The notes: generated from the letters alone by a model not told the origin. Counted from the first letter of the stretch, positions 1 through 8,151 are shown. The stretch is DNA of 16,535 nucleotides from JBKBRC01 sp046292345 (GCA_046292345.1 JBKBRC010000050.1:1-16535); one strand, 5' to 3'. A program made the numbers and translations.

Positions 1-62
1 GCGAAACTTCCGCCGGGGGCCGGCCGTGAGCGCGAACGCGCACGTCCGCCCGGCTGCCTGCC

Positions 63-1442
63 ATGCTCGTACCGCCCGCCCTGGCCCTGCCGCTGCGCCG
101 CCTGCTGCTCGCCCCCGCGCTTGCCTCCGCACTTGCGTTCGCGCTTTCCGCCTGCGAGCGCCCACCGCTTGACGACGTCCCGCCCGCCCTCGAGGTGCTC
201 AGCCCGGACCTCGGCGACGTGCTCCTCAACGCGCGCCTCGCGCTCGACCTGCGCGTCGTTGCGCCGGGCGGCGCCGAGCGCCTCACCGTGCGCGGCGCCG
301 AGGCCGTGCTCGACCCCGTCCGGCAGCGCTACACGGCCGCGCTCGAGCTCGCGCCCGGCCTGAATGTGCTCCCGGTCGAGATCACCGTGCGCAGCGGCGC
401 CGTGACGCGCGACACGCTCTATGCCGTCTACCTGCCCGCGCGCAGCGGGCGCTACACCGCCGCCGCGCTCCCCGGCGGCGGGCGGACGGGCCATGCGGCA
501 ACGTCGCTCGACAGCCAGACGGCGCTGCTCTCGGGCGGCTTCGACGAGGCCGGCGCGGCGCGCGCCGATGGTGTCGTGGTGCGCACGCAGGGCTCGCTCT
601 TCGGCTTCGAGGCCGTCTCGACGGGCACGCCGCGGGGCGGCCACACGGCGACGCGCCTGCCCGACGGGCGCGTGCTGCTGCTCGGCGGTGCGCGCGCCGA
701 GAACCCGGCCTCAGCCGCGCAGCTCGTCCTGCAGACCGAGGTCTTCGATCCCGCCACCGGCACGACGCGGGCTGTCGCCGTCTCGGGCGAGGGCGTGCCG
801 CGCGCCTTCCATACAACCGAGGCCCTCACGACGCCCGACGGGCGCTTCGTGCTGCACGTCTACGGCGGGCGCGGCGTTCTCCCTGGTGGCGCCTTCGGCA
901 CGCTCTCGACCGTCGCCATCCTCGAGTGGGAGCCCACGGCCGACGGCGGGCGGCTCGTCACGCGCACGCCCGCCGGTGGGGCCGGGTCGTTTCCGCCCGC
1001 GAGCGGGCATGCCCAGGCACCGCTGCTCGGCGGCGGCCGTCCGGAAAGCCTTGTCGCGGGGCTCTACACCGCCGCAGGCCCCCCGGTACCCGTGGGCTTC
1101 CGCTTCGTCTATGCCGCGCCGGGCGCGCAGTATCCGTTCAACGTGACGCGCCGCGAGGCGGCCCGGCCCCGGGCACCGCGCGAGCGTGCCACGCTCACGC
1201 GCCTCGGGGAAGGGCTCGCCGTGCTCGCCGGCGGGCGCGACGCCGAGGGCCGCCCGGTCGCCTTCCGCGAGCTCTACGCCGCCGGGGCAGACCGCTACTT
1301 CCGCTTCCCTGACGCCGCCGACCTCGTCACGCCGCGCAGTGGCCACACGGCCACACCGTTTGCGCCGGCCCGCACGCTCGTCGCCGGCGGGCGGGACGCG
1401 CAGGGCCGCGTGCTGGCCGACCTCGAGATTCTCCTACGCTAG
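63..1442 (+). CDS. Ig-like and kelch-repeat lipoprotein
   Basis: Predicted exported lipoprotein of 459 residues. The N-terminus is a signal peptide with the lipobox L28-S29-A30-C31, so the mature protein would be lipid-anchored at Cys31. Residues about 41-125 look like a bacterial Ig-like beta domain (a 'PPALEVLSPDLGDVLLN' opening and alternating hydrophobic strands). From about 138 to the C-terminus there are five or six kelch-type blades with recurring 'GHTATRL...GRVLLLGG' patterns: G143-H144, G193-H194 with LLLGG at 205-209, YGGR at 267-270, LAGGRD at 388-393, and SGHTA at 426-430 with VAGGRD at 440-445. Kelch propellers bind proteins or glycans. No catalytic residue is visible, so the ligand is unknown. 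The ATG at 63 is the only start that gives the complete signal peptide. Only 62 bases precede it, so its promoter and any upstream partner are not fully visible. A strong hairpin follows it. Architecture is confident, function is not. Confidence 0.85.
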   Translation: MLVPPALALPLRRLLLAPALASALAFALSACERPPLDDVPPALEVLSPDLGDVLLNARLALDLRVVAPGGAERLTVRGAEAVLDPVRQRYTAALELAPGLNVLPVEITVRSGAVTRDTLYAVYLPARSGRYTAAALPGGGRTGHAATSLDSQTALLSGGFDEAGAARADGVVVRTQGSLFGFEAVSTGTPRGGHTATRLPDGRVLLLGGARAENPASAAQLVLQTEVFDPATGTTRAVAVSGEGVPRAFHTTEALTTPDGRFVLHVYGGRGVLPGGAFGTLSTVAILEWEPTADGGRLVTRTPAGGAGSFPPASGHAQAPLLGGGRPESLVAGLYTAAGPPVPVGFRFVYAAPGAQYPFNVTRREAARPRAPRERATLTRLGEGLAVLAGGRDAEGRPVAFRELYAAGADRYFRFPDAADLVTPRSGHTATPFAPARTLVAGGRDAQGRVLADLEILLR

Positions 1443-1565
1443 AGCCCCCTGTGCGCTGGAGGTTTCCCCCCACGGGCTCAGCCGAGCGACGCGATGTGCC
1501 AGCGCGCTGCGACCACGGCTTCTTCCCGGCGAGCCCCCTGACGAGCCTCCTCACCGGGCGCCGTA

Positions 1566-1594
1566 TCTGGACGCTGCCGGGGGCAGCGTCCAGA
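1566..1594. terminator. Perfect 13-bp hairpin between convergent genes
   Basis: The stem TCTGGACGCTGCC (1566-1578) pairs perfectly with GGCAGCGTCCAGA (1582-1594) across a GGG loop. It lies between the stops of the kelch lipoprotein (+) and the HmuY-PD40 lipoprotein (-), so it could end transcription from both sides. Only a short T-rich run (ACTTTCGT, 1597-1604) follows on the + strand and none on the - strand, so it is a plausible but non-canonical bidirectional terminator. Confidence 0.6.
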
Positions 1595-1608
1595 CCACTT
1601 TCGTCCGT

Positions 1609-3366
1609 TCACGGCGCGGGCGCGGCGGCAGGCACCGGCGGACGCGTCTCGAAGGCGCGGTCTACGGCCTCCGGCGTCTCGACCCAGTCGGCGACGAACA
1701 CGTTCGTGTCCCGGCTGTCGGCGCGGTCGGCGCGGCGGTTGGAGGCGAACACGAGCCGCGTACCGTCCGGAGAGAACATCGGGAAGGCGTCGAACGTGCC
1801 GCTGTGCGTGATGCGCGTCAGGCCGGAGCCGTCGAGGCTGATCATGAACAGGTCGAACTCACGCCCGCCGCGGTCCATCGTGTGGAAGTTGGACGAGAAA
1901 ATGATCTTCTGCCCCGAGGGGTGGAAGAACGGCGCCCAGTTGGCGCCGGGCAGGTCCGTGATGCGACGCGCGTTCGAGCCGTCGGCCTCGGCGACGTAGA
2001 GTTGGAGCACGCCCGGCTCGACGATGTCGCGCGCGAGGTTGGCCCGGTAGCGCGCGGCGTCGTCGCCTGTGGGGCGGCTGGCGCGCCAGACGATGTAGCG
2101 GCTGTCGGGCGAGAAGAATGCGCCGCCGTCGTAGCCGATCTCGTCGGTGAGTTGGAGCAGCTCGCCGGTGGCCAGGTCGAGCCGCCACAGGTCGAGGTCG
2201 CCCGAGCGGGTAGAGGTGAAGACGACGTAGCGGCCGTCCGGGCTCACGGTCGGCTCGGCGTCGTAGGACGCCCCGCCGACGAGCTGCTCCGGATTGGCAC
2301 CGTCGGCATCGGCGACGTAGATGTCGTACGACGGATGGATGGGCCAGACGTAGCGGCCCGAGGCGGCCGGCGGCGGCGCGGGGCACGCAGGCGAAGCGGC
2401 ATGCGTGGAGGCGTAGAGCAGGCGCCCGGCGTGCGGCCCGGGCGCATAGTCCGGAATGAAGTAGCCGCACGTGGTCCGACCGCGGCCGGTCGAGACGAGG
2501 CGGTAGCGCTCACCCGAGGCGAGCGGCGAGCCATCGGCATTCATGACGAACTGCTGGTCGCAGCCCTGCGGGTTGATGGCGTCCCAGTCTGACTGGAAGA
2601 TGAGCTGCCGTCCGTCGGGGCTCCAGTACGCCTCGGCGTTGTTGCCGCCGAAGGTCAGCTGGCGCACGTTGCGGAGGTGCACCTCGCCCGTGAACCGGAG
2701 CTGGTCCGTAGCCGGGTCGTAGGGCACGGGTGGGCGGGCCGCGACGCGGCGCGAGCCGTCCGGCTGAAAGGCGTAGGCGAACGTGTAGTAGCGCGGCGTG
2801 TGCAAGCCTGGCTGCGGCGCAGCCGGTGCGTCCCGGTAGTAGCTCTCGATGCGGAGCTTGGCGTAGCGGCCGTCGGCGGTGCGCACGGCGAGCACGCGGC
2901 CGGGCGCGGGTGTAACAACGCCCTCGCCGTAGTCGAACCAGCGCGCGGCGAGCGCGGGCGCGTAGCCGTCTGCGGGAAGCTCGGCCAGCGCGTCGAAGTC
3001 GGCCTCGAGGAGTTGCACGCCGCCGCGGCCTGGCCCGTGCGGCGGCGCGTTGGCGATGATCTCGGTGCCGCGCAGGCCGATGTCCCAGGCCGTCGTCCCG
3101 GCCAGCTCGCGCGCGTCGGCGGTGTAGGCCAGCACGAGGCGGCCCTCGCGGAGGCTGTAGAGCGCGTAACGCGGGTCGGGCGCGCCGCCCATGGTGGCGG
3201 CGACGGGCACGTTGCGCGCCTGCCGCAGCACGGGTTCGGCGAGGGATGGTTCGGCGAGGGCTGGCCCGGCCCGATCAGTCCGGTCGGCCTCCCCGGCCGG
3301 TGGGGCAGAAACGGTTGCGCAGCCGGCCAGGGCCAGTGCCAGGGCGAGGAAAGACAGGTATCGCAT
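1609..3366 (-). CDS. HmuY-like domain fused to TolB-type PD40 propeller lipoprotein
   Basis: Lipoprotein of 585 residues. The start at 3366 gives the signal peptide MRYLSFLALALALAGC with lipobox L13-A14-G15-C16. The frame stays open upstream to 3438, but that extension would bury the signal peptide. Residues about 66-206 match the HmuY-like family pattern: TAWDIGLRGTEIIAN (92-106), GPGRGGVQLL (111-120), RTADGRYAKLRIESYY (162-177) and RYYTFAYAFQPDG (192-204). HmuY proteins of Bacteroidota are surface heme-binding lipoproteins. Residues about 231-565 form a WD40-like PD40 propeller with repeated SPDGR/SPDG motifs at 249, 375, 419 (SPDSR) and 532, as in TolB. The two-domain fusion is unusual to my knowledge. 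I cannot identify the heme ligands, so heme binding is only a family-based suggestion. Residues 38-47 contain a small duplicated LAEP linker. A TonB-dependent receptor or hmu gene is not in this window. The gene diverges from a porin gene. Confidence 0.85.
   Translation of the reverse strand: MRYLSFLALALALAGCATVSAPPAGEADRTDRAGPALAEPSLAEPVLRQARNVPVAATMGGAPDPRYALYSLREGRLVLAYTADARELAGTTAWDIGLRGTEIIANAPPHGPGRGGVQLLEADFDALAELPADGYAPALAARWFDYGEGVVTPAPGRVLAVRTADGRYAKLRIESYYRDAPAAPQPGLHTPRYYTFAYAFQPDGSRRVAARPPVPYDPATDQLRFTGEVHLRNVRQLTFGGNNAEAYWSPDGRQLIFQSDWDAINPQGCDQQFVMNADGSPLASGERYRLVSTGRGRTTCGYFIPDYAPGPHAGRLLYASTHAASPACPAPPPAASGRYVWPIHPSYDIYVADADGANPEQLVGGASYDAEPTVSPDGRYVVFTSTRSGDLDLWRLDLATGELLQLTDEIGYDGGAFFSPDSRYIVWRASRPTGDDAARYRANLARDIVEPGVLQLYVAEADGSNARRITDLPGANWAPFFHPSGQKIIFSSNFHTMDRGGREFDLFMISLDGSGLTRITHSGTFDAFPMFSPDGTRLVFASNRRADRADSRDTNVFVADWVETPEAVDRAFETRPPVPAAAPAP
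3233..3262 (-). repeat. In-frame 15-bp direct repeat in linker
   Basis: Two copies of GGTTCGGCGAGGG(A/C)T (3233-3247 and 3248-3262) lie within the HmuY-PD40 gene and encode the repeated LAEP segment just after the lipidated cysteine. The period is a multiple of three, so the frame is kept. Confidence 0.7.
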
Positions 3367-3417
3367 GACCAGACGAGAGAGGCAAGCGCCGCAGCGGTTC
3401 ACTTTGCTCCGAGTGTG

Positions 3418-3449
3418 CTCAGGGCATCGCCTGCTCAAGGTATCGCCAC
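3418..3449. repeat. Diverged 16-bp direct duplication in leader
   Basis: CTCAGGGCATCGCCTG (3418-3433) is followed directly by CTCAAGGTATCGCCAC (3434-3449), with 12 of 16 positions identical. It lies upstream of the HmuY-PD40 start and looks like an old, decayed tandem duplication. The second copy contains the putative -7 box of that gene. Confidence 0.45.
3436..3442 (-). promoter_or_regulatory. Candidate -7 promoter box TACCTTG
   Basis: Reading the minus strand, TACCTTG lies 69 bases before the HmuY-PD40 start. It resembles the Bacteroidota primary-sigma -7 element (TAnnTTTG, here TAnCTTG). The same TAnCTTG form occurs before two other genes in this window. No clear -33 TTG partner is visible, so this is tentative. 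Confidence 0.3.
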
Positions 3450-3541
3450 TTCCCGCAGCCCCCTGCCGGGATCCCCTTCTGCGCGAGGCTCCCGGGCCGC
3501 CTCCGGGCGCCCGTCCGGTGAAGACTCAGGCAAGACGCCAC

Positions 3542-3553
3542 CTCTGGCCAGAG
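3542..3553. promoter_or_regulatory. 12-bp perfect palindrome, possible operator
   Basis: CTCTGGCCAGAG is a perfect palindrome in the 252-bp divergent region between the HmuY-PD40 lipoprotein and the porin, 65 bp before the porin start. A small hairpin (GCGGGC TTCC GCCCGC, 3565-3580) follows it, with a T-run on its 5' side, so that hairpin is not a terminator for the + strand. An operator role is only suggested by position and symmetry. Confidence 0.25.
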
Positions 3554-3618
3554 AGCGCGTTTTTGCGGGCTTCCGCCCGCTTCCATCGCTCCCTTCATCT
3601 GCCTGCATCCTGCGCCCG

Positions 3619-4785
3619 ATGCAACGCCCGTTCCGCCCCCTCTGCCTCGCCGTCGTCCTCGGCCTGGGGCCCGCTCTCGCCGGCGCGCAGTCGCTCCCGC
3701 ACACGCTCGGCGTGGCTGCCAGCGGCGTCGTCCAGACCGACTATCGCCTGTATAAAGGCGCCGGTGCCAGTAAGGGCACCAACGGCTTCGTGATGCGCCG
3801 CGTGCGCATCGAGTTCGAGGCAGAGATGGGGCGCTTCCGCGCCGTCGTCGAGCCCGACCTCGGCGAGGGCGAGGTCGCCCTCAACGACGGCTACCTCGAG
3901 GCCGACCTCGGTCGCGGCGTGCTCGTGCGCGCAGGCCGCATGAAGACGCCCATCGGGCGCGAGTCGCTGCGCTCGGCGACGGCGCTGCGCTTTACCGAGC
4001 GCGGCCTCCCAACGTCGCTCGTGCCGCGCCGCGACCTCGGCGTGATGGCCGAGGGCGCCTGGCTCGAGGACCGCCTCGAGGCCGCCTTCGGCGTCTTCAA
4101 CGGCGTCCTCGGCGGCGACGACGACAAGGGCGGCGACCTCTCGGACGCGCAGGACTTCGCCGTGCGGGTGGCTGGGCGGCCCACGAGCGGGCTCGGGCTC
4201 GGGCTCGGGGCCGTCCTCGGCTCCGAGCGCGGCGTGCCCCGGGAGCCGCGCACGCCCGTCCTCGAGACGCCCGGAGACCGCGACGCGCTCGCCTTCCGCG
4301 ACAGCGTCGTGGCCGATGGCGTCCGCCTCCGCATCGCTCCCGAGCTCGAGTTCTACCGCGGCCCCTTCGCGTTCACAGGCGAGTACGCGTTCGCGCGGCA
4401 GCGCGTGACCGACCTCCGCGCGCCGGGTATGGCCGGCTTCATCGACCAGTCCGCGTGGCAGGTCTCGGCCGTGGTCAGCCTCACCGGCGAGGCGCAGCAC
4501 GCAGGCGCGCTCCGGCCGCGCCGCTCCGTCGAGGAGGGCGGCCTCGGCGCGCTCGAGTTCGCCGCGCGCGCGCACGGCCTCGACACCGAGGGCGACGCCT
4601 ATCCGGCCTTCGCCGGGGCCGACCAGGTGGCGCGCGCGCGCGCCTGGGGCCTCTCGGCGCTCTGGACCCCCGCCCCGGGGGTGCGCCTGAGCGCCTCCTA
4701 CGACCGCACCCTGCTCACAGCCTTCGACGGGGAGGCCCTCACGCCCGAGGACTTCGTATCGGTGCGCGGGCAGATCGTGTTCTGA
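3619..4785 (+). CDS. OprO/OprP-like outer-membrane porin
   Basis: 388-residue predicted beta-barrel porin of the phosphate-selective porin O/P family. The start at 3619 gives a signal peptide (MQRPFRPLCLAVVLGLGPALAGA, cleavage near residue 23). The frame is open far upstream, but that sequence is the antisense of the neighbouring gene. The family signature is clear: a TDYRLYKG opening, an MRRVRIEFEAEMG strand, a 'VVEPDLGEGEVALNDGYLEADLG' stretch, the GRMKTPIGRESL segment, then RRDLGVMAEG and FGVFNG. It alternates polar and hydrophobic residues throughout and ends in a terminal phenylalanine (RGQIVF), the usual barrel-assembly signal. It would form an outer-membrane channel. Substrate specificity (phosphate, pyrophosphate or other anions) cannot be read from this sequence, and no pst or pho genes are nearby. 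No Shine-Dalgarno is visible. Confidence 0.85.
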   Translation: MQRPFRPLCLAVVLGLGPALAGAQSLPHTLGVAASGVVQTDYRLYKGAGASKGTNGFVMRRVRIEFEAEMGRFRAVVEPDLGEGEVALNDGYLEADLGRGVLVRAGRMKTPIGRESLRSATALRFTERGLPTSLVPRRDLGVMAEGAWLEDRLEAAFGVFNGVLGGDDDKGGDLSDAQDFAVRVAGRPTSGLGLGLGAVLGSERGVPREPRTPVLETPGDRDALAFRDSVVADGVRLRIAPELEFYRGPFAFTGEYAFARQRVTDLRAPGMAGFIDQSAWQVSAVVSLTGEAQHAGALRPRRSVEEGGLGALEFAARAHGLDTEGDAYPAFAGADQVARARAWGLSALWTPAPGVRLSASYDRTLLTAFDGEALTPEDFVSVRGQIVF

Positions 4786-4902
4786 GCGCCACCCGCGCCG
4801 GCGCGCGCACCCGGCGCAGGGCGGCGCGGGAATCCTTCTGCGTGCCCGGGGCGTCTCCGGCGGCGCCGAAACCTCCTGCTCAGCCAGAACCTGCCACTCC
4901 GC

Positions 4903-5730
4903 ATGCTCTCTTCCACCGACACCCTGGACTTTGACGCGGACGTACTCGAGGCCAGCCGCCAGACTCCCGTTCTCGTGGACTTCTGGGCCGCCTGGTGCGG
5001 CCCCTGCCGCGTGCTCGGGCCCCTCCTCGATGCGCTCGCCGGGGAGGAGGCCGCCCGGCCCGGCGGCCCGCGCTTCCGCCTCGTCAAGGTCGATACCGAC
5101 GCCCACCCACAGCTCGCCGCGCGCTACGGCATCCGGGGCATCCCGGCCGTGAAGCTGTTCTCGGACGGTGCCGTCGTGGCCGAGTTCACGGGCGCGCTGC
5201 CCGAGCCGGCGCTCCGCCGCTGGCTCGGCGAGCACCTGCCCACAGCCGCCGGGCGCCGCCTGGCCGAGGCGCGCACCGCGCTCGCCGAGGGCCGCCAGGC
5301 CGAGGCGCGCGCGCTGCTCGAAGCCGCCGTGGAGGACGCCAGCGCCGAAGGCACTGCGGACGCGGCGGAGGCGCGCGTAGCTCTGGCGCGCCTCGTTGCA
5401 TCCGAGGCGCCCGAGCGGGCGCTCGCGCTCGTCGCGGGGGAGCACTCGCCCGAGGCCGAGGCCGTCCGCACACTCGCCGCTGCGCTCACGGCTGACCCCG
5501 ACGAGCTGCCGGAGGGCCCCTCGCGCGAGGCGTTCGCGGCCGCCCTGTCTGACCTCCGGGCGAGACGGTTCGACGCGGCCTTCGATGCCCTCATCCGCCT
5601 CGTACAGCACGACCGCGCCTACCACGACGACGGCGCGCGCCGCCTGCTCGTGGCCGCCTTCCAGGTGCTCGGCGACGACCACCCGGCAGTGCGTACGCAC
5701 CGCCCCGTCTTCAACCGCGTTCTGTACTGA
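4903..5730 (+). CDS. cnoX: CnoX/YbbN-type thioredoxin-TPR protein
   Basis: 275 residues. Residues 1-112 form a thioredoxin fold with the active site W31-C32-G33-P34-C35 and the cis-proline motif G79-I80-P81. No signal peptide is present, so it acts in the cytoplasm. Residues about 115-275 are helical and Ala/Glu/Leu-rich with TPR-like hairpins and end in HPAVRTHRPVFNRVLY, the kind of C-terminus seen in YbbN/CnoX co-chaperones. CnoX proteins hold chlorine- or heat-damaged proteins for GroEL and, when they keep CxxC as here, can also reduce or protect thiols. E. coli CnoX lacks the second cysteine pairing, so this one is the redox-active type. The gene follows the porin by 117 bp and precedes the thioesterase by 60 bp. 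Its last codons and stop are the first unit of an 18-bp tandem repeat. Family call is confident; client proteins are unknown. Confidence 0.85.
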   Translation: MLSSTDTLDFDADVLEASRQTPVLVDFWAAWCGPCRVLGPLLDALAGEEAARPGGPRFRLVKVDTDAHPQLAARYGIRGIPAVKLFSDGAVVAEFTGALPEPALRRWLGEHLPTAAGRRLAEARTALAEGRQAEARALLEAAVEDASAEGTADAAEARVALARLVASEAPERALALVAGEHSPEAEAVRTLAAALTADPDELPEGPSREAFAAALSDLRARRFDAAFDALIRLVQHDRAYHDDGARRLLVAAFQVLGDDHPAVRTHRPVFNRVLY

Positions 5731-5773
5731 AGCCGCGTTCTGTACTGAAGCCGCGTTCTGTACTGAAGCCGCG
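5715..5773 (+). repeat. 18-bp tandem repeat that includes the cnoX stop
   Basis: Three perfect copies of CCGCGTTCTGTACTGAAG (5715-5732, 5733-5750, 5751-5768) plus a 5-base partial. The first copy holds the last codons of cnoX (R-V-L-Y-stop). Because 18 is a multiple of three, each later copy repeats the same codons and the same TGA in frame, giving three successive in-frame stops. The array fills most of the 60-bp gap before the thioesterase. Confidence 0.9.
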
Positions 5774-5790
5774 CACACGTCCCCTCTCAC

Positions 5791-6249
5791 ATGCTCCGCT
5801 CTCCCATGCCGCACCTCGCCCGCATCCCGGTCCGCTGGTCTGACCTCGACGCACTCGGCCACGTCAACAACGCCGCCTACCTCACCTACTGCGAGCAGGC
5901 CCGCATCGACGTGCTGACAGCGATCGCGCCCGAGTGGTGGACCGACGAGCAGGGACCGGTCGTGGCGCAGGCAAGCATCCGCTACCGGCGGCCCATCCGC
6001 GCGACGGGCACCGTGCTCGTGGAGGTCGGCTTCGAGACGCCGGGGCGCTCCTCGCTCGGCACCACGTACCGGCTCGCGCTCGCCTCCGACCCGGCCACGA
6101 CCGTCGCCGAGGCAGACGCCCTGCTCGTGTGGGTGGATGCTGCGACGGGTCGCCCGACGCCCCTTCCGGAGGCGCTCCGCGAGGCACTCGCGCGTGCCGC
6201 CGAGACGCCCACCGGGGCGCCAGCCAGGTCCCGGGACGGCGCCCGGTGA
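5791..6249 (+). CDS. Hotdog-fold acyl-CoA thioesterase (4HBT/YbgC-FadM type)
   Basis: 152-residue single hotdog domain. The motif RWSDLDALGHVNNAAYLTY (15-33) is the signature of the 4HBT thioesterases, with D18 or D20 as the likely catalytic acid and G23-H24-V25-N26-N27 binding the thioester. A second conserved stretch is VVAQASIRYRRPI (about 57-69). It would hydrolyse acyl-CoA, possibly aromatic or long-chain, in the cytoplasm; the substrate is not readable. ATG at 5791 is used here; ATG at 5806 (MPHLARIPVRW) is an equally good start and gives a length of 147. The C-terminal 15-20 residues (TPTGAPARSRDGAR) are low-complexity. The gene follows cnoX on the same strand and converges with the ABC exporter gene 51 bp downstream; I see no clear terminator in that gap. 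Confidence 0.85.
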   Translation: MLRSPMPHLARIPVRWSDLDALGHVNNAAYLTYCEQARIDVLTAIAPEWWTDEQGPVVAQASIRYRRPIRATGTVLVEVGFETPGRSSLGTTYRLALASDPATTVAEADALLVWVDAATGRPTPLPEALREALARAAETPTGAPARSRDGAR

Positions 6250-6300
6250 GGGGCCCGGGAAGGTGACGCTTCGCCTCGCCTCACGCTGCTGCTCCCTGTC

Positions 6301-8151
6301 TTATGCCGCCCGCTGCTCCTGCGCGGCGTACTGGAGCTCGTAGAGCCGGCGGTACAGCCCGCCCCGGGCCAGCAGCTCCTGGTGCGTGCCGCGCTCGCGG
6401 ATGGCGCCCCGGTGCAGCACAAGGATCTGCTCGGCATGCTGCACCGTCGAGAGGCGGTGCGCGACGACGAGCGCCGTGCGCCCCTTGCGGAGCACATCGA
6501 GCGCGTGCTGCACGAGCGCCTCGGTCTCGGTATCCACCGACGACGTCGCCTCGTCGAGCACCAGAATGGCCGGGTCGTAGAGCAGCGCGCGCACGAGCGA
6601 GAGCAGTTGCCGCTGCCCGAGCGAGAGCGTCGCGCCCCGCTCGCCGACGACGTACTCGAGCCCTCCGGGCAGGCGCCCCACGAAGCCGTCGGCGCCGACG
6701 AGCGCGAGCGCGCGCTCAACCGCCTCGCGGCTGACGGCCGGGTTGCCGAGCGTGACGTTCTCGGCGAGCGTGCCCGAGAAGAGAAACACGTCTTGCAAGA
6801 CGAGCCCGACGTGCGCGCGCAGCGTGGCCACGTCGAGCGAGCGGATGTCGTGGCCGTCTATGAGGATGCGCCCGCGCTGCACGTCGTAGAAGCGCAGCAG
6901 CAGCGAGATGATGGTCGTCTTGCCCGAGCCGGTCGCGCCGACGAGCGCGAGCGTCTGTCCGGGCAGCACCTCGAACGAGACGTCGCGCAGGACCCAGTCG
7001 GGCTCGGACGCCTCGTCGCGGGCCGCGGGCGCTCCGTCGCCGCCGGGCGCCTCGGCGCGGGGCGCGGCGGTGTCGTAGGCGAACCAGACGTTCTCGAACG
7101 CAATGTGGCCGCGCGGGCGGCCGAGCGCGACCGGCGCGGCCGGCGAGGGCAGCGCCTGGTCGTCATCGAGCAGGTCGAAGATGCGCTCGCCGGCCGCGAG
7201 GGCGCTCTGGAGCGTGTTGAACTGGTCCGAGAGGTTGCGCACCGGCTCGAAGAACATGCGCACGTAGAGCGTGAAGGCGATCAGCACGCCCACGTCGAGC
7301 GCGTCGCGCATGGCCTGGCTGCCGCCGTACCAGAGCACGAGCCCGAGCGCGAGCCCCGCGATCACGTCCACGACAGGCCAGAAGAGCGCGAAGTAAAAGA
7401 TGGTGCGGATGTGCGCGCGCCGGTGGTCGTCGTTGATGGCCTCAAAGCGGCGCTGCTCCTCGGCCTCGCGCCCGAAGATCTGCACGACCGACATGCCTGT
7501 CAGGTGCTCCTGCAGGAACGCGTTCAGGCGCGCCACCTGCTTGCGCGTCTCGCGGTACGCCTCGCGCATCTTGCGCCGGAAGTACTCGGTCGCGCCGATC
7601 ATGAGCGGCAGCGTCGTCAGCGCCACGAGCGCCAGCTCGACGCTGTACCAGAGCATGAACCCCGCAATGAAGAGGATGCGCGCCAGGTCGCCGAGCATCG
7701 TGACCAGGCTGGCCGAGAGCAGATCGGCGAGCGCCTCGATGTCGCTCGTGGCGCGCGTGATGAGCCGGCCGATGGGCGTGCGGTCGAAGAACGCAAGTCG
7801 CTGCCGTTCGAGGTGCCGGAAGACGCGCGTGCGCAGGTCGAAGAGAGCGTGCTGCCCCACCCACTGCGTGAGGTAGCCCAGCGCGAACGCGAACACGCCC
7901 TCGAGCAGGAGCGCCCCCCCGATGAGCGCCACGATGCGCAGCAGCCCCGGCGCGTCACCCTGCACGATGGCGTCGTCTACGGCGCGCTGGATCAGGTACG
8001 GGCGGAGGGGCCCGAGAAAGGCACTGCCGAGCGTGAGCGCGAGCGCGAGCCCGACGCCGTAGCGGTAGGGCCACAGCACAGCCCCGAGGCGCCGCAGCAG
8101 GCGGCGCGGCACGGCGGGGCGGGGGGCGTCGGCGGAGGGGGCGCGGGACAA
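6301..8151 (-). CDS. ABC exporter, fused membrane and ATPase domains (MsbA/MdlB type)
   Basis: Half-transporter of about 616 residues with a six-helix membrane domain and then an ATPase. Counting from the GTG at 8112 (603 residues), Walker A GATGSGKT is at 392-399, the Q-loop at Q440, the signature LSLGQ at 496-500 (LSGGQ variant common in this subfamily), Walker B ILVLDE at 516-521 and the H-loop at H552. A Pro/Ala/Asp/Glu-rich insert (about 347-371) sits between the A-loop region (FAYD) and the beta strand leading to Walker A. It would work as a dimer in the inner membrane, exporting a lipid, peptide or drug; substrate unknown. The start is uncertain: TTG at 8151 (M-SRAPSADAPRPAVPRRL) is chosen because codon third positions become uniformly G/C from there. 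Alternatives are GTG at 8112 or ATG at 8235 inside the tandem repeat. An out-of-frame ATG at 8182 could imply a sequencing frameshift. Confidence 0.88.
   Translation of the reverse strand: MSRAPSADAPRPAVPRRLLRRLGAVLWPYRYGVGLALALTLGSAFLGPLRPYLIQRAVDDAIVQGDAPGLLRIVALIGGALLLEGVFAFALGYLTQWVGQHALFDLRTRVFRHLERQRLAFFDRTPIGRLITRATSDIEALADLLSASLVTMLGDLARILFIAGFMLWYSVELALVALTTLPLMIGATEYFRRKMREAYRETRKQVARLNAFLQEHLTGMSVVQIFGREAEEQRRFEAINDDHRRAHIRTIFYFALFWPVVDVIAGLALGLVLWYGGSQAMRDALDVGVLIAFTLYVRMFFEPVRNLSDQFNTLQSALAAGERIFDLLDDDQALPSPAAPVALGRPRGHIAFENVWFAYDTAAPRAEAPGGDGAPAARDEASEPDWVLRDVSFEVLPGQTLALVGATGSGKTTIISLLLRFYDVQRGRILIDGHDIRSLDVATLRAHVGLVLQDVFLFSGTLAENVTLGNPAVSREAVERALALVGADGFVGRLPGGLEYVVGERGATLSLGQRQLLSLVRALLYDPAILVLDEATSSVDTETEALVQHALDVLRKGRTALVVAHRLSTVQHAEQILVLHRGAIRERGTHQELLARGGLYRRLYELQYAAQEQRAA

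Noticed and set aside
1520..1556. Weak 12-bp period repeat GAGCC(C/T)CCT(G/C)AC
   Set aside because: Only two imperfect copies in GC-rich DNA; below what I would call an array.
1186..2592. Plus-strand open frame of 468 codons across two genes
   Set aside because: It overlaps the kelch gene end, runs through the terminator hairpin and lies antisense to the PD40 propeller; no domain seen.
3468..4842. Similar leaders GGGATCCCCTTCTGCG (3468) and GGGAATCCTTCTGCG (4828)
   Set aside because: Alignment needs gaps, distances to the starts differ (about 135 and 60 bases) and no third copy is visible; probably chance.
3595..5862. Long minus-strand open frame of 755 codons opposite the porin and cnoX
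   Set aside because: It is an antisense frame of GC-rich coding DNA, has no recognisable domain and is overlapped by two well-supported genes.
6250..6300. Terminator between the thioesterase and ABC exporter genes
   Set aside because: No stable stem with a T-run was found on either strand.
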